From Melampsora larici-populina 98AG31 (lineage: Eukaryota; Basidiomycota; Pucciniomycetes; Pucciniales; Melampsoraceae): a DNA stretch of 64,000 nt. The position numbers were made by a program, and so were the translations under genes. Positions 11,601 through 23,117 of this stretch are shown piece after piece (within the stretch, counting starts at the first letter, position 1; each line of letters opens with the position of its first letter). The DNA lies in contig NW_006768783.1 of assembly GCF_000204055.1 (NCBI RefSeq), positions 62,001 through 126,000 of the forward strand, given 5' to 3'. Below the pieces are notes generated by a model that saw only the letters and a list, made by a program, of their open reading frames with translations, was not told the DNA's origin and searched no databases.

Positions 11601-13190
11601 CAGTCGGTTGCGTTGGAGATTGAACCAGGAACGCGTTTGATTTCATCAAGGAGCTTCTTCTCCAGATCCAGGAACAGCGCCTCGCTTTGACTGCCATCCG
11701 ACCAGGCCAGTAGAAAGATGGGCAGATGGCACGTAACGCCTTCTGCATCAACTCGCCCTCGAATATCAAGAACAGGAAATTTTTGCTGATGATTGCGCCG
11801 GTGAGGAGCGTTCGCAGCTGTTTCCTTCGATCAGCAGAAGCAATCGGATCTTCTTTGGGAGCTATACTTCCAGGGGTATGATGAAACCAGGCTAGAGGTA
11901 AACCCGGAAACTTGTGACGGTGCTTGTGCAAGTTTGAGTTGGGGCGACCGGTGATCTGCAGAATCGTCCTGTCAAACAATTCAAATGATTTTCTAATTAG
12001 CAAAGGTGAAGGATTAATAAATAAAAAAACTCACGGGCAGTGGAGACAGGGGTAACAAGCTGTATCCTCCCCTTTTGTTGGGTCAAGCGAGGGCTGAGGG
12101 TCCTATTGAATGATTGCCGAATCAATAACAAGATTAAAAATCAGTTTGTGAGCTTTGATTGAATTGATTATAAAAATAAAGCTGACATCATAATACATGT
12201 ATACATCAGAACGGTTCTTATTGGATCTGTTGGTGGTGTCTTCACCATCCTCCATGTCTTTGTTGCGGAACGCGACAAGCCTGGGTGCATTAGAGGGCGT
12301 TGCAAATCCCTGTTTGGGAACTGAGGTTCCAAAACAAAGGTCTGATGGTTGTCCACGAGACAGAGCAGTGTTCTGAGGAGCTGAGGCTACACGAGATAAA
12401 GATGATACACAAGAACCCGTGGTGGCCAGAGGGGTCGAAGGCGCTGAGGTAACCCGACGGTAGGGAGTTAGCGATGGAGCAGGCTTTTGTTGAGGATAAC
12501 GAGGCATGGTGAGACAAAGGTAATGGAAAGGGCTAGCGAAACAATAGAAAATAAGAAAGAGAAAATCAGAATCACAGAACAAGTGGAAAACAGGTATAGA
12601 GAGAAAATGACTCAAGGAGGTACTTACCGGATGTCAAAAGACCATTCCTGATGCCCAATTACCTCCACGTCCAAATTTGAGTTAACGCACGCCAACGCCG
12701 GTATCAAAAACTCGATGTGGCGACCTGAAGATTCTTGAGTCATGAGCTAATTTGAGATTTGTACGATGGGCGAATGAATGCTGCTGGATGCTGATTGAGG
12801 TAAGGATGAGGGGGCTTGATATCGAATCTGTTCGGTGGCGGTGTCCTAATTGGTATTTGGGAGAGATCCTAGATTGTGGGACCAGTCAATATCCTAGATC
12901 GTGGGTAGTCGATAATAGATATCCTAGATCGCCGTGTGGTTGCAAAGGAAGTCTTGTTTGGCTGAGTTTGCGGTGAGTGTACTCATCGAGATAAGAGGCG
13001 TGGCGAAATAGGGTAAGTGAGTATTAGGTGCGGAGAAGGGGCGCATGTGTGGGTACGGGTATTCAATTTACAACTACATGTGAGTACTCCGATATGGAGG
13101 TCAACTCATACAGTTGGCATCTCGAGTACATGTACTCGGGTATGGGCCAAATGCTGTGTGTAGTGGGTAGGAGTAGAGTATACTCTAATG
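8613..13190 (-). mobile_element. Old autonomous hAT-type DNA transposon (approximate ends)
   Basis: A decayed hAT transposase gene (9027-12507, minus) is flanked on both sides by clusters of GAGTACTC-like and CATGTGAGT motifs, which look like subterminal repeats. The best candidate termini are CAGTGAGTGTACTCC at 8613 and the related inverse motif ending near 13190. The match is imperfect and I could not find an 8-bp target duplication, so the ends are a guess; the presence of the element is not. Confidence 0.45.
9027..12507 (-). pseudogene. hAT-family transposase, degenerate
   Basis: Read from 12507 leftward, this shows the remains of a hAT transposase. There is a Ser/Pro-rich N-terminus starting MPRYPQQKP, a short Cys-rich patch near 12050 that may be a zinc-finger relic, and the block SISNATDCWTSADFSHTYMA near 11570-11650. 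HTGKNLAQVYWDAL and GDNASSNRAMAKIL follow near 11190-11320, then MCHVINLVAKDFL near 11110, and the C-terminal dimerisation region (DEVTQYLRGKEP, then ASVERV) at 9027-9420. It is broken. A TGA interrupts the frame just after AMAKILSE (about 11172). In the dimerisation domain, the usual ASVERVFS sequence has lost one base at about 9160, so the last ~45 codons are in another frame. Some gaps may be real introns. The family assignment is firm; function is lost. Confidence 0.8.
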
Positions 13191-13714
13191 GGCCTCAGGG
13201 CGTCCTGAAATGGTCTTACCCCGTCTCAAAATGGTCTGCAAAAACCCCGACCTTTTTGAGACCGCATTAGACCATTCTGTGACACCCTGTGGTCCAGCTA
13301 CAGACGGCCTTCGCGGCAGGCGGTCTGCGACACAGAACCCCCCCCCCGTGGTGTACTTTCACCAAAACAATCAAAAATTTGGGGGTTTTCACCAATTTTG
13401 ATCAAACTTTTGTATTTTTTGTGGGTTTTTCTGCTATAAATCTGACTTAACTATGATGTTAAGTACATAGCTAGTTATGTAAAGCCATGAAATCTGCCTG
13501 TATTAGGCTTGCATCAGGCTCAAATCAGCCTGCGGTCCAACTGGTCAGGGTTTTAGATCAATTTCTTTTTGCAAAAGTGGCGGTACAGGTTCATGAGTAC
13601 CATTTCTTGGTTCCTCTACACCTGAACAGTCCAAAAATTGGCTTTTCAAGAAATATCATGGCATAAACAATACCAAAGTACCGGGTCAACTGCCCCAATT
13701 CTTCTTGCAGGGAG
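13191..13714. other. Transposon-flanking sequence, no gene
   Basis: This holds a C-run near 13330, a TGTGACACCCTG motif near 13271, and AT-rich filler. The motif GGTCCAACTGGTCAGGG near 13533 resembles one at 8571. I see no coding region. Confidence 0.45.
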
Positions 13715-14310
13715 CCAGTCAGAGGGCTTTGGTGATAACAACTGTACCTTATACCACATCTTTGGCGGATGAGCCAGAAAAGGTTTGGTGGGCACGGTTT
13801 CAATCCTTCATATCTCCGTCACCTGTAAACAAATGTCCTCTGGACCAAAGAGAAGTCATCTGCGCCTGGTTAATCTACACACCTATGTGTAGCCTGCTTT
13901 GAATTTGATTCAAACCCCACAGAGCAATGCAAGTGTGAAGTTTGCAAAAAATACAAAAATCAGGCCAAAAGCTGACAACCTGTCAAAAGCTCACACCAAA
14001 CATGCTGAAATGTTACACAAATACCAATTCTTCAAGTCTGGTTTTAAGGGCTTTCCTGGCGGCAAGAGAGGGATTTGAAAATACCTGTGTGTGTAGGATG
14101 ATCAGGCGCAGAGGATCTTTCTTTGGTCCAGAAGATATTTGTATACAGGCTACAAAGATATGGAGGATTAAAAATGTGCCCAGCCAAACTTTTCTGGCTC
14201 ATACGCCAAAGAGGTGGTATAAGGTCTAAGTCCCTCTCTTGACTACTTGTTTGTCCAATAGGGACTTGGTTAAGTTGGGTATGAGATGTTGAATTGTCCA
14301 TCATGTGGGA
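13715..14310 (-). mobile_element. Repeat copy B, interrupted by a foldback insertion
   Basis: The two ends of this stretch (13715-13746 and about 14227-14310) together match copy A at 8443-8552 read in reverse complement, including the AAGTCCC hairpin. In copy A the two parts are directly joined; here they are separated by 13747-14226. Copy A therefore acts as the empty site for an insertion in copy B. Confidence 0.75.
13747..14224. mobile_element. 478-bp foldback element with ~137-bp arms
   Basis: Arm 1 (13747-13882) begins CCTTATACCACATCTTTGGC. Arm 2 (14086-14224) is its diverged reverse complement, ending GGTGGTATAAGG. About 200 bp of unique AT-rich sequence lies between. Arms of this length around a non-coding core fit a foldback MITE. 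The flanks are consistent with insertion at a TA-containing site, but exact target duplication is unclear. Open frames through the arms are not supported as genes. Confidence 0.75.
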
Positions 14311-15269
14311 ACTTTGGAAGTATGACTCACCATGTGAGTTTTCAGAGGAGTGAGAGTCAGCAGCCCCAGCTATTCCCATGGCTTGAAGGTGAAGGACAAA
14401 TGTCTGTGATGCAACAGGCCGGTCCGGGCACAAAAGAAATAAGGTGCCCTTTTGCTTCTTTTAATGATGTTCAGGGATGTTTGCTGCCCCATCAAAGAAG
14501 AAAAGGCACCAAATAAGTTATTTAACATCCCAAAGGGGGCTCATTTGCAAGAAGATCTTTGTTTGTCATTGGGCTGATGATCTAATAACAACTTGTGCAG
14601 GGTCACAGTCACAAGCCAAGACCTGCAAGAAATCCCACATAGTTTGCAACCGGTGGCCCCAGGGCGCGGGCCGTGAGCTCTACAGAGGTTGTTGGGCAGG
14701 CTTGGCCTCATGGGGCCAAGTCCGGGTCACAGCCCTAGATCAGAGTTTCTACATATAAGCATACCAGCAGATATGTATGACTATAACAGGGGACTTGTCA
14801 TTTCTCTAGACTTGGAAGTCAAAGCCATCTTGAGAAAGCAATTGTTCAAGTTGTACCATAGCTGACCCATGTTGATAAAATTCCTCCAGAAGGGGAGGCA
14901 CTTGGCAAATCTGCTGTGGTGGGGCTTATCTGTAGACAGCCTAACATTTATGGAAGACGTCTGACAGGGAGCCTGAGGTCAAGCAGGGCTCCGGAACTGG
15001 TTTTTGGTTGGTCATCCGACAGGTGCTCCAATCCTGATGTCAGACAGGCCCTTGGAACCATCCGGTAGCCGGATACTCCGGCTGGTCCGGTCATTGAATG
15101 GAGAGGGCAAAAAACCAATGTCCACCAGATGTCCAGCAGATATCTTATAGTTTCATGTATTCATAATTGCAATTAAAAACATTGAGAATGATAAAAAAGG
15201 AGAATAAAAAAATAAAAAGCAGGGAAATACTAGTCACTATCCTCCTCAGCATGGTTACTAAGTTTCAAC
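14311..15269. other. Repeat-derived sequence, no gene
   Basis: A GC-rich patch at about 14640-14740 ends in GTCCGGGTCACAGCCCTAGA, which matches the terminal inverted repeat of the hAT-like MITE at 28731-29056 (GGGTCACAGCCCTA). It is therefore probably one end of another broken copy. The rest shows no supported feature. Confidence 0.5.
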
Positions 15270-16180
15270 ACACCAAACAGACTAGTACACTGAGGCCACA
15301 ATATTCATTTGGTTTTGTTCAAAACTCCCTCCAACAGACAGCTAGTTGCCGGAATTGCTAGGAAATTCATTTCCATACTTGCCAATCCAGGAGATGTGTT
15401 GTCTCTCCTTTCCCAAAACTCTAGGACCTGAGTGTCATGACTTTCAAACTCATTGTTGAGGGATTGAGTTATCTTGTTGCAAATTGAAAGGTCCTGTGGA
15501 GCATCTTTGAACTATTGGGAAGTAGTTGTGATGGAAGCAGTTGGTTTTCTGGTGATAGTTGGAGTGGGGATAGGTAGGTCAACAGTGTATTTTATGGCCT
15601 CTTGCTCAAATGTAACCTTTATGTCTGGAACAAAGAGGTCATACTTGGAGAAACTTGTTGCTCAATCATTTTTGTAAATGATAAATGATCAGTAGAGCTT
15701 CCAAGTAAAAAGAGCATAAAGAAACTCACTTGGAAAAAGTTCAACTTGAGGCATAATTCCATGATGATGGCACAAACTGTTGCTGGTTTGGAAAGGACTT
15801 TCTTGGAATAGTCTTTGAGTTTGGATATCATACTTTTCAATGCAAGGATTAGATCATATTTTTGAGCTACCTATATGCATGTTAAGTAACATTAGCAAAT
15901 TGTAACTCATATGCAATAGGATTATTAAAATTGCTTACTGATTTTACTCCTTGTAAGACCACAACATACATTGGGACCACTTGATGCATTGGGTACTTTG
16001 ACTTGAAAAGGATCTCAGTTTCTTTGCTGAGGGGTTCCAAAAAATCACACATTTGCTGGACATAATCCCACTTGTGCGGTAAGATTGAATACTTAAGTCT
16101 GTTTCCTTTTGGAAGTTGTTGCAAGCTCCTTGGAGACGCAAAAGCCATTGGAACACATGATATGAAGAGTTCCATCTTGT
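15270..16180 (-). pseudogene. Second hAT transposase fragment
   Basis: The minus strand encodes the C-terminal third of a hAT transposase. One block, starting near 16110, reads WDYVQQMCDFLEPLSKETEI with a following YPMHQVVPMY. Then comes a block around 15640-15860, and finally VLEFWERRDNTSPGLASMEM and FLAIPATS near 15350-15430. The dimerisation signature normally continues SxxSERVFS but here reads CLLEGVLN and hits a stop soon after. Only fragments of the upstream catalytic part are visible. It differs from the 9027-12507 copy, so it belongs to another hAT lineage. It is non-functional. Confidence 0.75.
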
Positions 16181-16244
16181 TGGAACATCAACAATCAGCC
16201 AAGTTGCAGTTTGTTCAGGTTTTTTTGCTGAAGTGGATCAGAGA

Positions 16245-16465
16245 TGACCAGGAGCCAAGCCTACAGTTGCTAAAGTGTTCATCCAGCTACCCTTTGGGAA
16301 GACCTGTTCAGCATTAGTGCACTGAAATGTGTTACAAAAACTCCACTTGGACACAAGCAGAAACCTATTTTTTGTTACGGTGTGGGCTGGCTGGGCATTG
16401 GAGATGACCAGGTGCCAAGCCTACAGTTGCTAAAGGCTGAATCCAGCTACCCTTTGGACCCAGTG
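16245..16465. repeat. Direct repeat of a ~62-bp segment
   Basis: Bases 16245-16306 and 16403-16465 are near-identical: GATGACCAGG, GCCAAGCCTACAGTTGCTAA, then ATCCAGCTACCCTTTGG in order. They are spaced by 158 bp. They lie just beyond the hAT fragment and may be part of its decayed end. Confidence 0.75.
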
Positions 16466-17185
16466 CTGGTCCCAATTTTAGGGGTTTGAATTTTTAAAAA
16501 ATATTTTTTAGCTTCCTCAAATCTTCAAGAGCCCATCAAATTATACCAGAATTTGCTTCAGTAAAGCCTCCAGAGCTTAGAGGAGATTCTTCAAGGCCAA
16601 ACAGACTTCCAACCAGTCAAAAGCAGTTTGAGACGGTAAATGAACCAATTTGATGGTCAAATTTTGTTACAGCTAGAGCGGTCAATCAGGTTGTGGGCGC
16701 GCTCATATTTTTATAGGCGCACCAAGGCGTGTTTTTTTGGTTTTTCCGCGCCTAGGTGCCACTTGGCCCACCAGGTGTGTTTTCTTGCAAAAAAATTGCC
16801 AAAAGCCAAGATGATGTTTTTGTATTTTTATTTCCTCTATGTTTGTATTGCTAGAGCTATCTACTGCGGCAGAATTGCCTTTTAAAGGTGGGAAAAGCTA
16901 AAAAGATATATCATCAAAGCTCACAGCAAGTATCCAAGTCTCCAATATTGGTGACAGGACTTAAGACTCTTACGATTTGGTGTGATTCTTGAAAAGGTGT
17001 GCCAATCCCGATTTTGTCAATTGTTACAACACCTAGACATTCCAAAAGCATGTTTTTTGTGCCACACCCACAACCAGAGTGGTTAAGCACTTAAGTAAGT
17101 GGGCCTAAGGTACTACATCTAATAGCAGTATACAGCCTAAATATATGCTTAGGTCCCAAAATGTGGGAATTTTAGTAAAAAAAAA

Positions 17186-17988
17186 GGATCCCACTATTTC
17201 TTGCCCCCTTCTCAAGTACCCGTTGCCCCCTTGGTTTGGGGTATTACCCGTGATCCCCGATGCAACCCAAGCATCTCCAGCCAAATTTTTGGTGACTCGG
17301 ACCGCAAGGGCGATTAGGGGCTACCACTTCTGGCAGGTTCTCACGGTAAACCATACCTAACTGCCCCTATTCTTCTACTTTGCGCCCCTTTTTGTCAATG
17401 TGGCGCAAAAGACAACTTCGCCTCATCCGTTTTGATCAGACGAGAATTATGCCTTCATGATAGACCAGAACAAAGAGATAGATTGGTGACAGATTGGATT
17501 AAATATATTAAAAATATCACTTACTGAAGATCATCATCCACTCAAATCTTGATTGATACCGGAAACGATTCTCCACACTTTGTCTTGATTCCACGTACAA
17601 GATCACCTACAAGATCAGGCTAATCGGAGCAAAACATGCCAATTTAATCTATGTTTTTATGCCATTGCTTGTTCCTTTTGGTCTCGTTCTGATGAGAACA
17701 TCTTTCTCTTGTTCTGATGAGAAGCTTCTGTATTTTGATCGATGGGCAGGCCATGATCCAACTAGATCCTGGCCCCAGTGATTGTATTTACAAAGGTAGC
17801 TAGCTAATACAAATACAGTCGCCATCCATCCACTAGAGGGAGGATGGGAGCAAAAAATGATATTAAATCAGTAGCCCCTTTTTAGTCGCCCCTTTCATAA
17901 AAGGGGGCAACTGAATGTTTGTCGCCCCATCTCCGGTCTGACAAGGGGCGACGGATACTTGAGAAGGGGGCGAGAAATAGTGGGATCC
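17186..17988. mobile_element. 803-bp non-autonomous inverted-repeat transposon
   Basis: The ends are matching inverted repeats of about 45 bp. The left end starts GGATCCCACTATTTCTTGCC and goes on through CCCTTCTCAAGTACCCGTTGCCCC. The right end is the reverse complement with a few C/T changes. An A-run flanks both sides (9 A on the left, 8 on the right), which could be an 8-9-bp target duplication or a preference for poly-A. There is no transposase inside. The superfamily is unclear: the TIR contains CACTA but not at its very tip. Confidence 0.8.
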
Positions 17989-17998
17989 AAAAAAAATT

Positions 17999-18295
17999 GA
18001 TCTGTTCAAAGTTTTCCAAAAAATCACATTTTCTTAACAAGCTCATTTGACTGGTTTGATAAATGTCCTTGTGTGTAGTGTGGTGTAAATCTGAGTTAGG
18101 GTAACATTGAGTAAATACCAGAACCGCTTCAAGATATATAGCGGTTTTGAAGCAGTTTTGCAGCAATTCAGACGTCTGCTGCAACCTCTGATTTACATAG
18201 CGCAGGATGTGCACCATTGGACCCAAGTAGCAGTAGTAGTACTTATTGGTATACTGCATTGAAAGAGCTCTATTTTTCTCCACTGGGCAAGCCAC
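17999..18295 (-). pseudogene. Possible PIF/Harbinger-like transposase fragment
   Basis: An open frame running leftward from 18295 includes ILRYVNQRLQQTSELLQNCF and YLEAVLVFTQCYP. This is reminiscent of the N-terminal RFQHSGETVSRHF region of DDE_Tnp_4 transposases. It continues past 17999 into the 803-bp element, where it is certainly not coding. No DDE triad is visible. Treat it as a tentative relic. Confidence 0.3.
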
Positions 18296-18299
18296 AAAA

Positions 18300-21135
18300 A
18301 CATTTTGTTTTGGCAGCTCAGAATGGACAGAGTATGCACAATCTTGAATTAGTGTAGCTATTCAAGAATTGTGGATTAATATCCAGTGTCACTTTCAATC
18401 TGGATAAGATCACACCAAAGTATTGCTAAGTATGGTAAATTGATCTCATATCCATATTAGCAAGCTATACCACAGCATCTATGCTCCATTTGACAGGAGG
18501 CTGCTATCAAACACAACAACACCCCAATCAAATCACAAGAGGGGTGCTCTGTTTAACTCTTGTGACATACACCTCAGTTATGGATCCAGTGTGACCAAAA
18601 TAGCTACTTAGTTTGGAAAAACAATATACTCAGGCTGGCATTGTGTTGCCCATAATATATAAAGTTATCTCAATCAAGTTATCAAATAGATTCTACTTTG
18701 GTTTAAGGCACAATGTCAGCCAGGGCATAAGTAGCCTAAGTAACTTATCTCCTGGATAACATACAAAGACCTTAATACCACATGCAAACACATAAGAACT
18801 ACACAAGAATGCTCATACTCGAGTAAGATTCTTCCTTTCTCATAATATTTCATAATTATTCTTTGCTCTTTTCAATTCATACATTGTTTAAGTTCTATAC
18901 ATTCTTTTTTAATCTTAATTAATAATCAGGAGTCATGTGAAAGTGGTACTGAATTAATTAAGGAAGTTTGAGTTTCCAGTTCTGATTGTTGATTTGGAGT
19001 GATGACCCAACTCAAGTCTCAATACATCTAAAACCTTCCAGATAACAACATAAGGGGATTGTTGTCTGATGGTCTGGGAATTTGTATAACTGGATTGGGT
19101 GAATGACTGACTTATTTATTGGATGACACTTGAGAGGAGGAATTATTGCATTCAAGGAAAAGCTTGATTTGAATTACACAAATCAGTCATGACAGCGGAA
19201 TTCCTAAAAGGTGTGTCATACCTATGTAAAACAATCAATAATATTACAAACATCTGTGTGCACTTCTGGAGTTGGCATAGGCATAAAACCCTTGTTGTTT
19301 TTCTACTTTCTTTTTGATCTTTATCTTTTAATCAATCAATTTAATCAAACATTAGTTTACAAACTGCTTTCAAGCTACCACCACATCCATATTACTCCAA
19401 CTACCTTTTGAATTAATCTTTAAAACCTCTTTGGTTAGTAATAGTCACGCTCTGCGCTTCCGCCTTTGTTACTCTCTTGTTTGATTATAAGTTTTTAGAT
19501 CAACTTTCATACCTTTCTGAACATTTTATTGTTCCACTTACTAGTTCAATAAGTGTGCTTATTGACACACAATCTCCCCCAAATAACCTTTCCTCCTTGA
19601 GTGATATATGATCCAGCATATGATCCAGTATTCTATGTGAATTGCACCAAACCAAGCCCTTTTTGTGAGTGCGGCGCCCACCTCCCAATATGGCTAGTCA
19701 TCATATATAGATAACAGGGAATTGACCTCCTGCCCATGATGAAATACTTTTCAAGAACTTGCATGTATCAGTCTTCTGGAATATTAAATAACCTAACCTG
19801 GAAGATGAATCCAATGTTGCATATAGGAATACTTCACTCATGAAATCCTAAATCATCACTTGATCAGATCTACCTGGGAAAGCATTGAATCAATACTGAT
19901 TTCAGATAAGCTAGAAAGTGTACTGTCCCACAAAGGATATAGTCTGGTGTTGGCACTTGGTTTCTGGTAACATTTATGCTTGTGAGTCATACCTTTGACA
20001 AAGTTGTGAGCCTGTAACTTACCAAGTAGATGTCATATATGGGGCTCAGATTCTACCACAGTTTTGTTGAGTACAAATTCTCCTTTGTTATAATTTGATA
20101 CTACCAAATTACTTCTGACAGGGAGCAAGTTTGAATTTCAGTGGAACTGGCACCAAAGGAGAACACAGAAGCTCTTAGAACCACACTTTCCACATTTGGT
20201 TTTTTCCCTTCGATCACAAGTGATAAGGATTTCACAGATGATCACCAATAAGTAGTAAGCAATAGCAGATTCAGTATGGACTCTGAGGAGAATATTTAGA
20301 GGGTCAGTGTGAAGTCTATTTAGAATATCAAGAGAGGATGGTGTCTATTAGCTTCCATACCAAGTATGATACATTACTACAAGTATTGATAGAAATTAAC
20401 ACATCTTGAAACCATTTCAAATATTGAACACATATGCTGGCCCTGGGTGGGCTGCACCCCAACACTTGAAATCAGGGGGGACACCAGGTTTTGAGTTGAC
20501 TCCGGTTCAGCTTACTGGGAAACTTTCAAACTTGATGGCACCTTTTTCACTCCAAAACAGCCTGAAGATATGCACAAAGGACATATCTCAACTCTCTTAT
20601 AACTTCTGTGTTAAACATTAAATGTGAACAATAATTGTGTTGAACTTGTGCTCATTTTCAATCATCTTCAACAATTCTTTTTCCTACTCATTGTTCAAAT
20701 TTTGCATAATTCACAGGTGAATCATCTCTCTTTCCTTCTGCTATTTGATAGTATGAAAGATTAGCAATAAGTGTATCTGCACCATTTGTCAACATTTTTT
20801 GTCTTCTTTTTCTTGTTTATCAAACTTTCTATACCCAAGATGTGTGTCCTTGGGGTACTGTGATAGGATCATCTCCACAATGTCCAGTGGATACCCCTAA
20901 AATTTGTGTCAACAAGGACATACAAGCATTGTGCATTGTCCCACACAGCTGGGTGTAGTTGAGATTTTTTTGAATTCATTTTTGAAAACATGCTTCAGAG
21001 GTATGCATCTGTTGCATATTACTATGAAGTATTTTTCAACATGATTAACCTTATTATGAGTTTTATCAATGTGTGTCTTGGATATACACCTCTTCTGTTC
21101 TGTTTCTTTGTTCCTTTCAAACTTACCCTTTTACT
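18300..21135. other. Long non-coding, probably repeat-derived tract
   Basis: This is AT-rich sequence with only short random open frames. I found no terminal repeats, no splice-supported exons and no RNA gene. The last few hundred bases should hold the promoter of the secreted-protein gene at 21136. Confidence 0.45.
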
Positions 21136-23117
21136 ATGAAAATCAGGGAATACTCACTCTATCTTTCTTTCAAATTTCTCATCCTCTGCTTCTCTGTTTC
21201 ATGTCCAATTACTCCCCACTTCAAATTTGACCAGGAATCCAGAGGCTATAAGCTGACAAGGAAGATTGAAATTTTCAAACCATTTAATATTCAACCCAAA
21301 CCAAAGTCAGCACTGGGTTCACACTCTCAAAACGCCAGATCAATCACAAAGAATCCCCCATTGTCCAGGAATGATGAATTCAGAAGGATCCTCTGCTTGA
21401 ACAAAAAAACTCCAAGATATTGGTCTCTATGTCTGGGCTTAGATTGTCTAGCCTCATATTGGAAAAGACCCTGCCCATGGGGGAAAGAGAGATTCTCCCC
21501 ACAGGTTTTCATAAAGGGTAAACCATTTGAAAAATCTGTTGAAAAGTTGATTGGAATACTAGAAGATTACAACTTACATCCAAGGGAAAGGATTTGGGCA
21601 CTTGCAGTCTTAAAACATCTTCAAGGCTATCTACCAAATGGTGACTTGATTCCCATATGTATTGATATGTCTGAGGGGCCCATATGTCATGCTGCCCTGC
21701 AGCTTTATCTTACCAAGGGTATGCAATTATTAAATATCTCAAGTCCTTAGTTTTTATCAGCATGAATTCATAACTCTTAATGTTTACTTTATATATATAG
21801 GATTAAATCTTCTAAGTGCTAGTGAGTCTCTGTGGGAGTCTGAGAGGGAGCCTGAGCTGGTGGAGATTGAATCATGCAAGTGTCTTCTTTATTTTTTATG
21901 ATTGTGTTCCCCAAGCTAATTTCATGTATGATCAATTATAAAGCCATAGCAGAAGCCGTTATCAGATTGAAATTCATTGACTGGCTCATGTTCCAATTTA
22001 ACAACTATGAAGCCACCAAATCATCTAAATTTATGGTTGAAATCTATGATGATTTTTTACAGGAGGGCTGCCCAATGCAGGCTGGAACTTTTCAGAGCTT
22101 CTTGTTACGGTGTGCAGCACATGTAGGGCACAAGCATGTGGTAGATGTAGAGAAGGGACTGGCATATATGATACTTCATGACTATGCAGAGATCTACCCA
22201 ACAGTTAGAGAATTTATGGTGGTTCAAAAATCACAAGATGCTTCCTTCAAGGAGAGATGTGAATTTGAAGACCTATTCCAGGATATTAGGCTGGTGCTAA
22301 AACAAGCCACTATTGGGCCCTTTGACAAGCTTATCACCCCATTCCTAAAATCTGAAAATATGAATATATGCAATATCAAAAAGGCAATTGATACAATGAT
22401 CCACGCTAAAAAGGACCATCAAAGATGGGATATCTCACAATCTGAAGAGACTGCCACTGCAGAAGCAGTGTTACTCCAGCTACTCTCACGCATCTCAGTT
22501 TACATTGATGGTGCAGAATCATATCTCAATGGCAAAGTGGAGCGGAACAGTAAGTCATACTGGGTGTTTAATCTTGTTGTCAGCTTCACTAGAAGAATTT
22601 AAATCTCAAGCTTTCAAAATGAAGAGTCCCATTGACATTTCCCTGTTCTAGGTCACTCCTGTATGCTCACTGTCAAGATGCCTGAATCAAAAGGAACTAG
22701 TCAACAATGTGTTATCTGCATGAAGCCTATCTATCATAAAAACAATGTTGTCAAGCTGAGACATGGTATAAATTCCAAGGTTCATAAGAAATGTCTTCAT
22801 GTAAGCTCATTGACTTCATGGAAATGTTTGCCCTGACACAGGGAACAAAGGGCTGTCTTCTTGTGGGACAACTGATTACATGTAATGCAGATACTGTGTC
22901 AAAACATATCGTTTTTGCATTTTTTCTGCATTTTGACTCAGTAACTGCATTAGATGTAATCAGACTTCCAGGGGGGATGGCTCTTTGTTCCCTGTGTGAA
23001 TATAGCCTTATTTATAATCTGACTCTGTACTTCACATCACAGGACATGTCTCTGCATAACTGTATTTGTCACTCAAGCTTCAAATCATCTACATGCCCAC
23101 TTTGTACCAAGAGATAA
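21136..23117 (+). CDS. Predicted secreted protein with C-terminal RING-like motif
   Basis: I do not recognise the main body of this protein. Five exons fit phase and splice sites: 21136-21718, 21801-21879, 21966-22549, 22652-22800 and 23043-23117, giving 489 residues. The start at 21136 gives a basic N-terminus followed by the hydrophobic run LYLSFKFLILCFSVSC, a good signal peptide. The middle (about residues 60-420) is mixed helical sequence without transmembrane segments. The C-terminus reads CVICMKPIY, then a His/Cys group (RHG...VHKKC) and finally STCPLCTKR. This is the outline of a RING-type zinc domain, but the usual third cysteine is not evident. A RING would suggest E3 ubiquitin-ligase activity; together with a signal peptide this could be a host-directed effector, which is inference. 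The exon 2/3 junction is the least certain. Confidence 0.6.

Noticed and set aside
14044..14433. 129-codon minus-strand ORF
   Set aside because: It passes through the foldback arm and the AAGTCCC hairpin, both non-coding repeat segments.
17882..17998. Extension of the Harbinger-like frame into the inverted-repeat element
   Set aside because: This part is the TIR of the 803-bp element and reads as coding only by chance.
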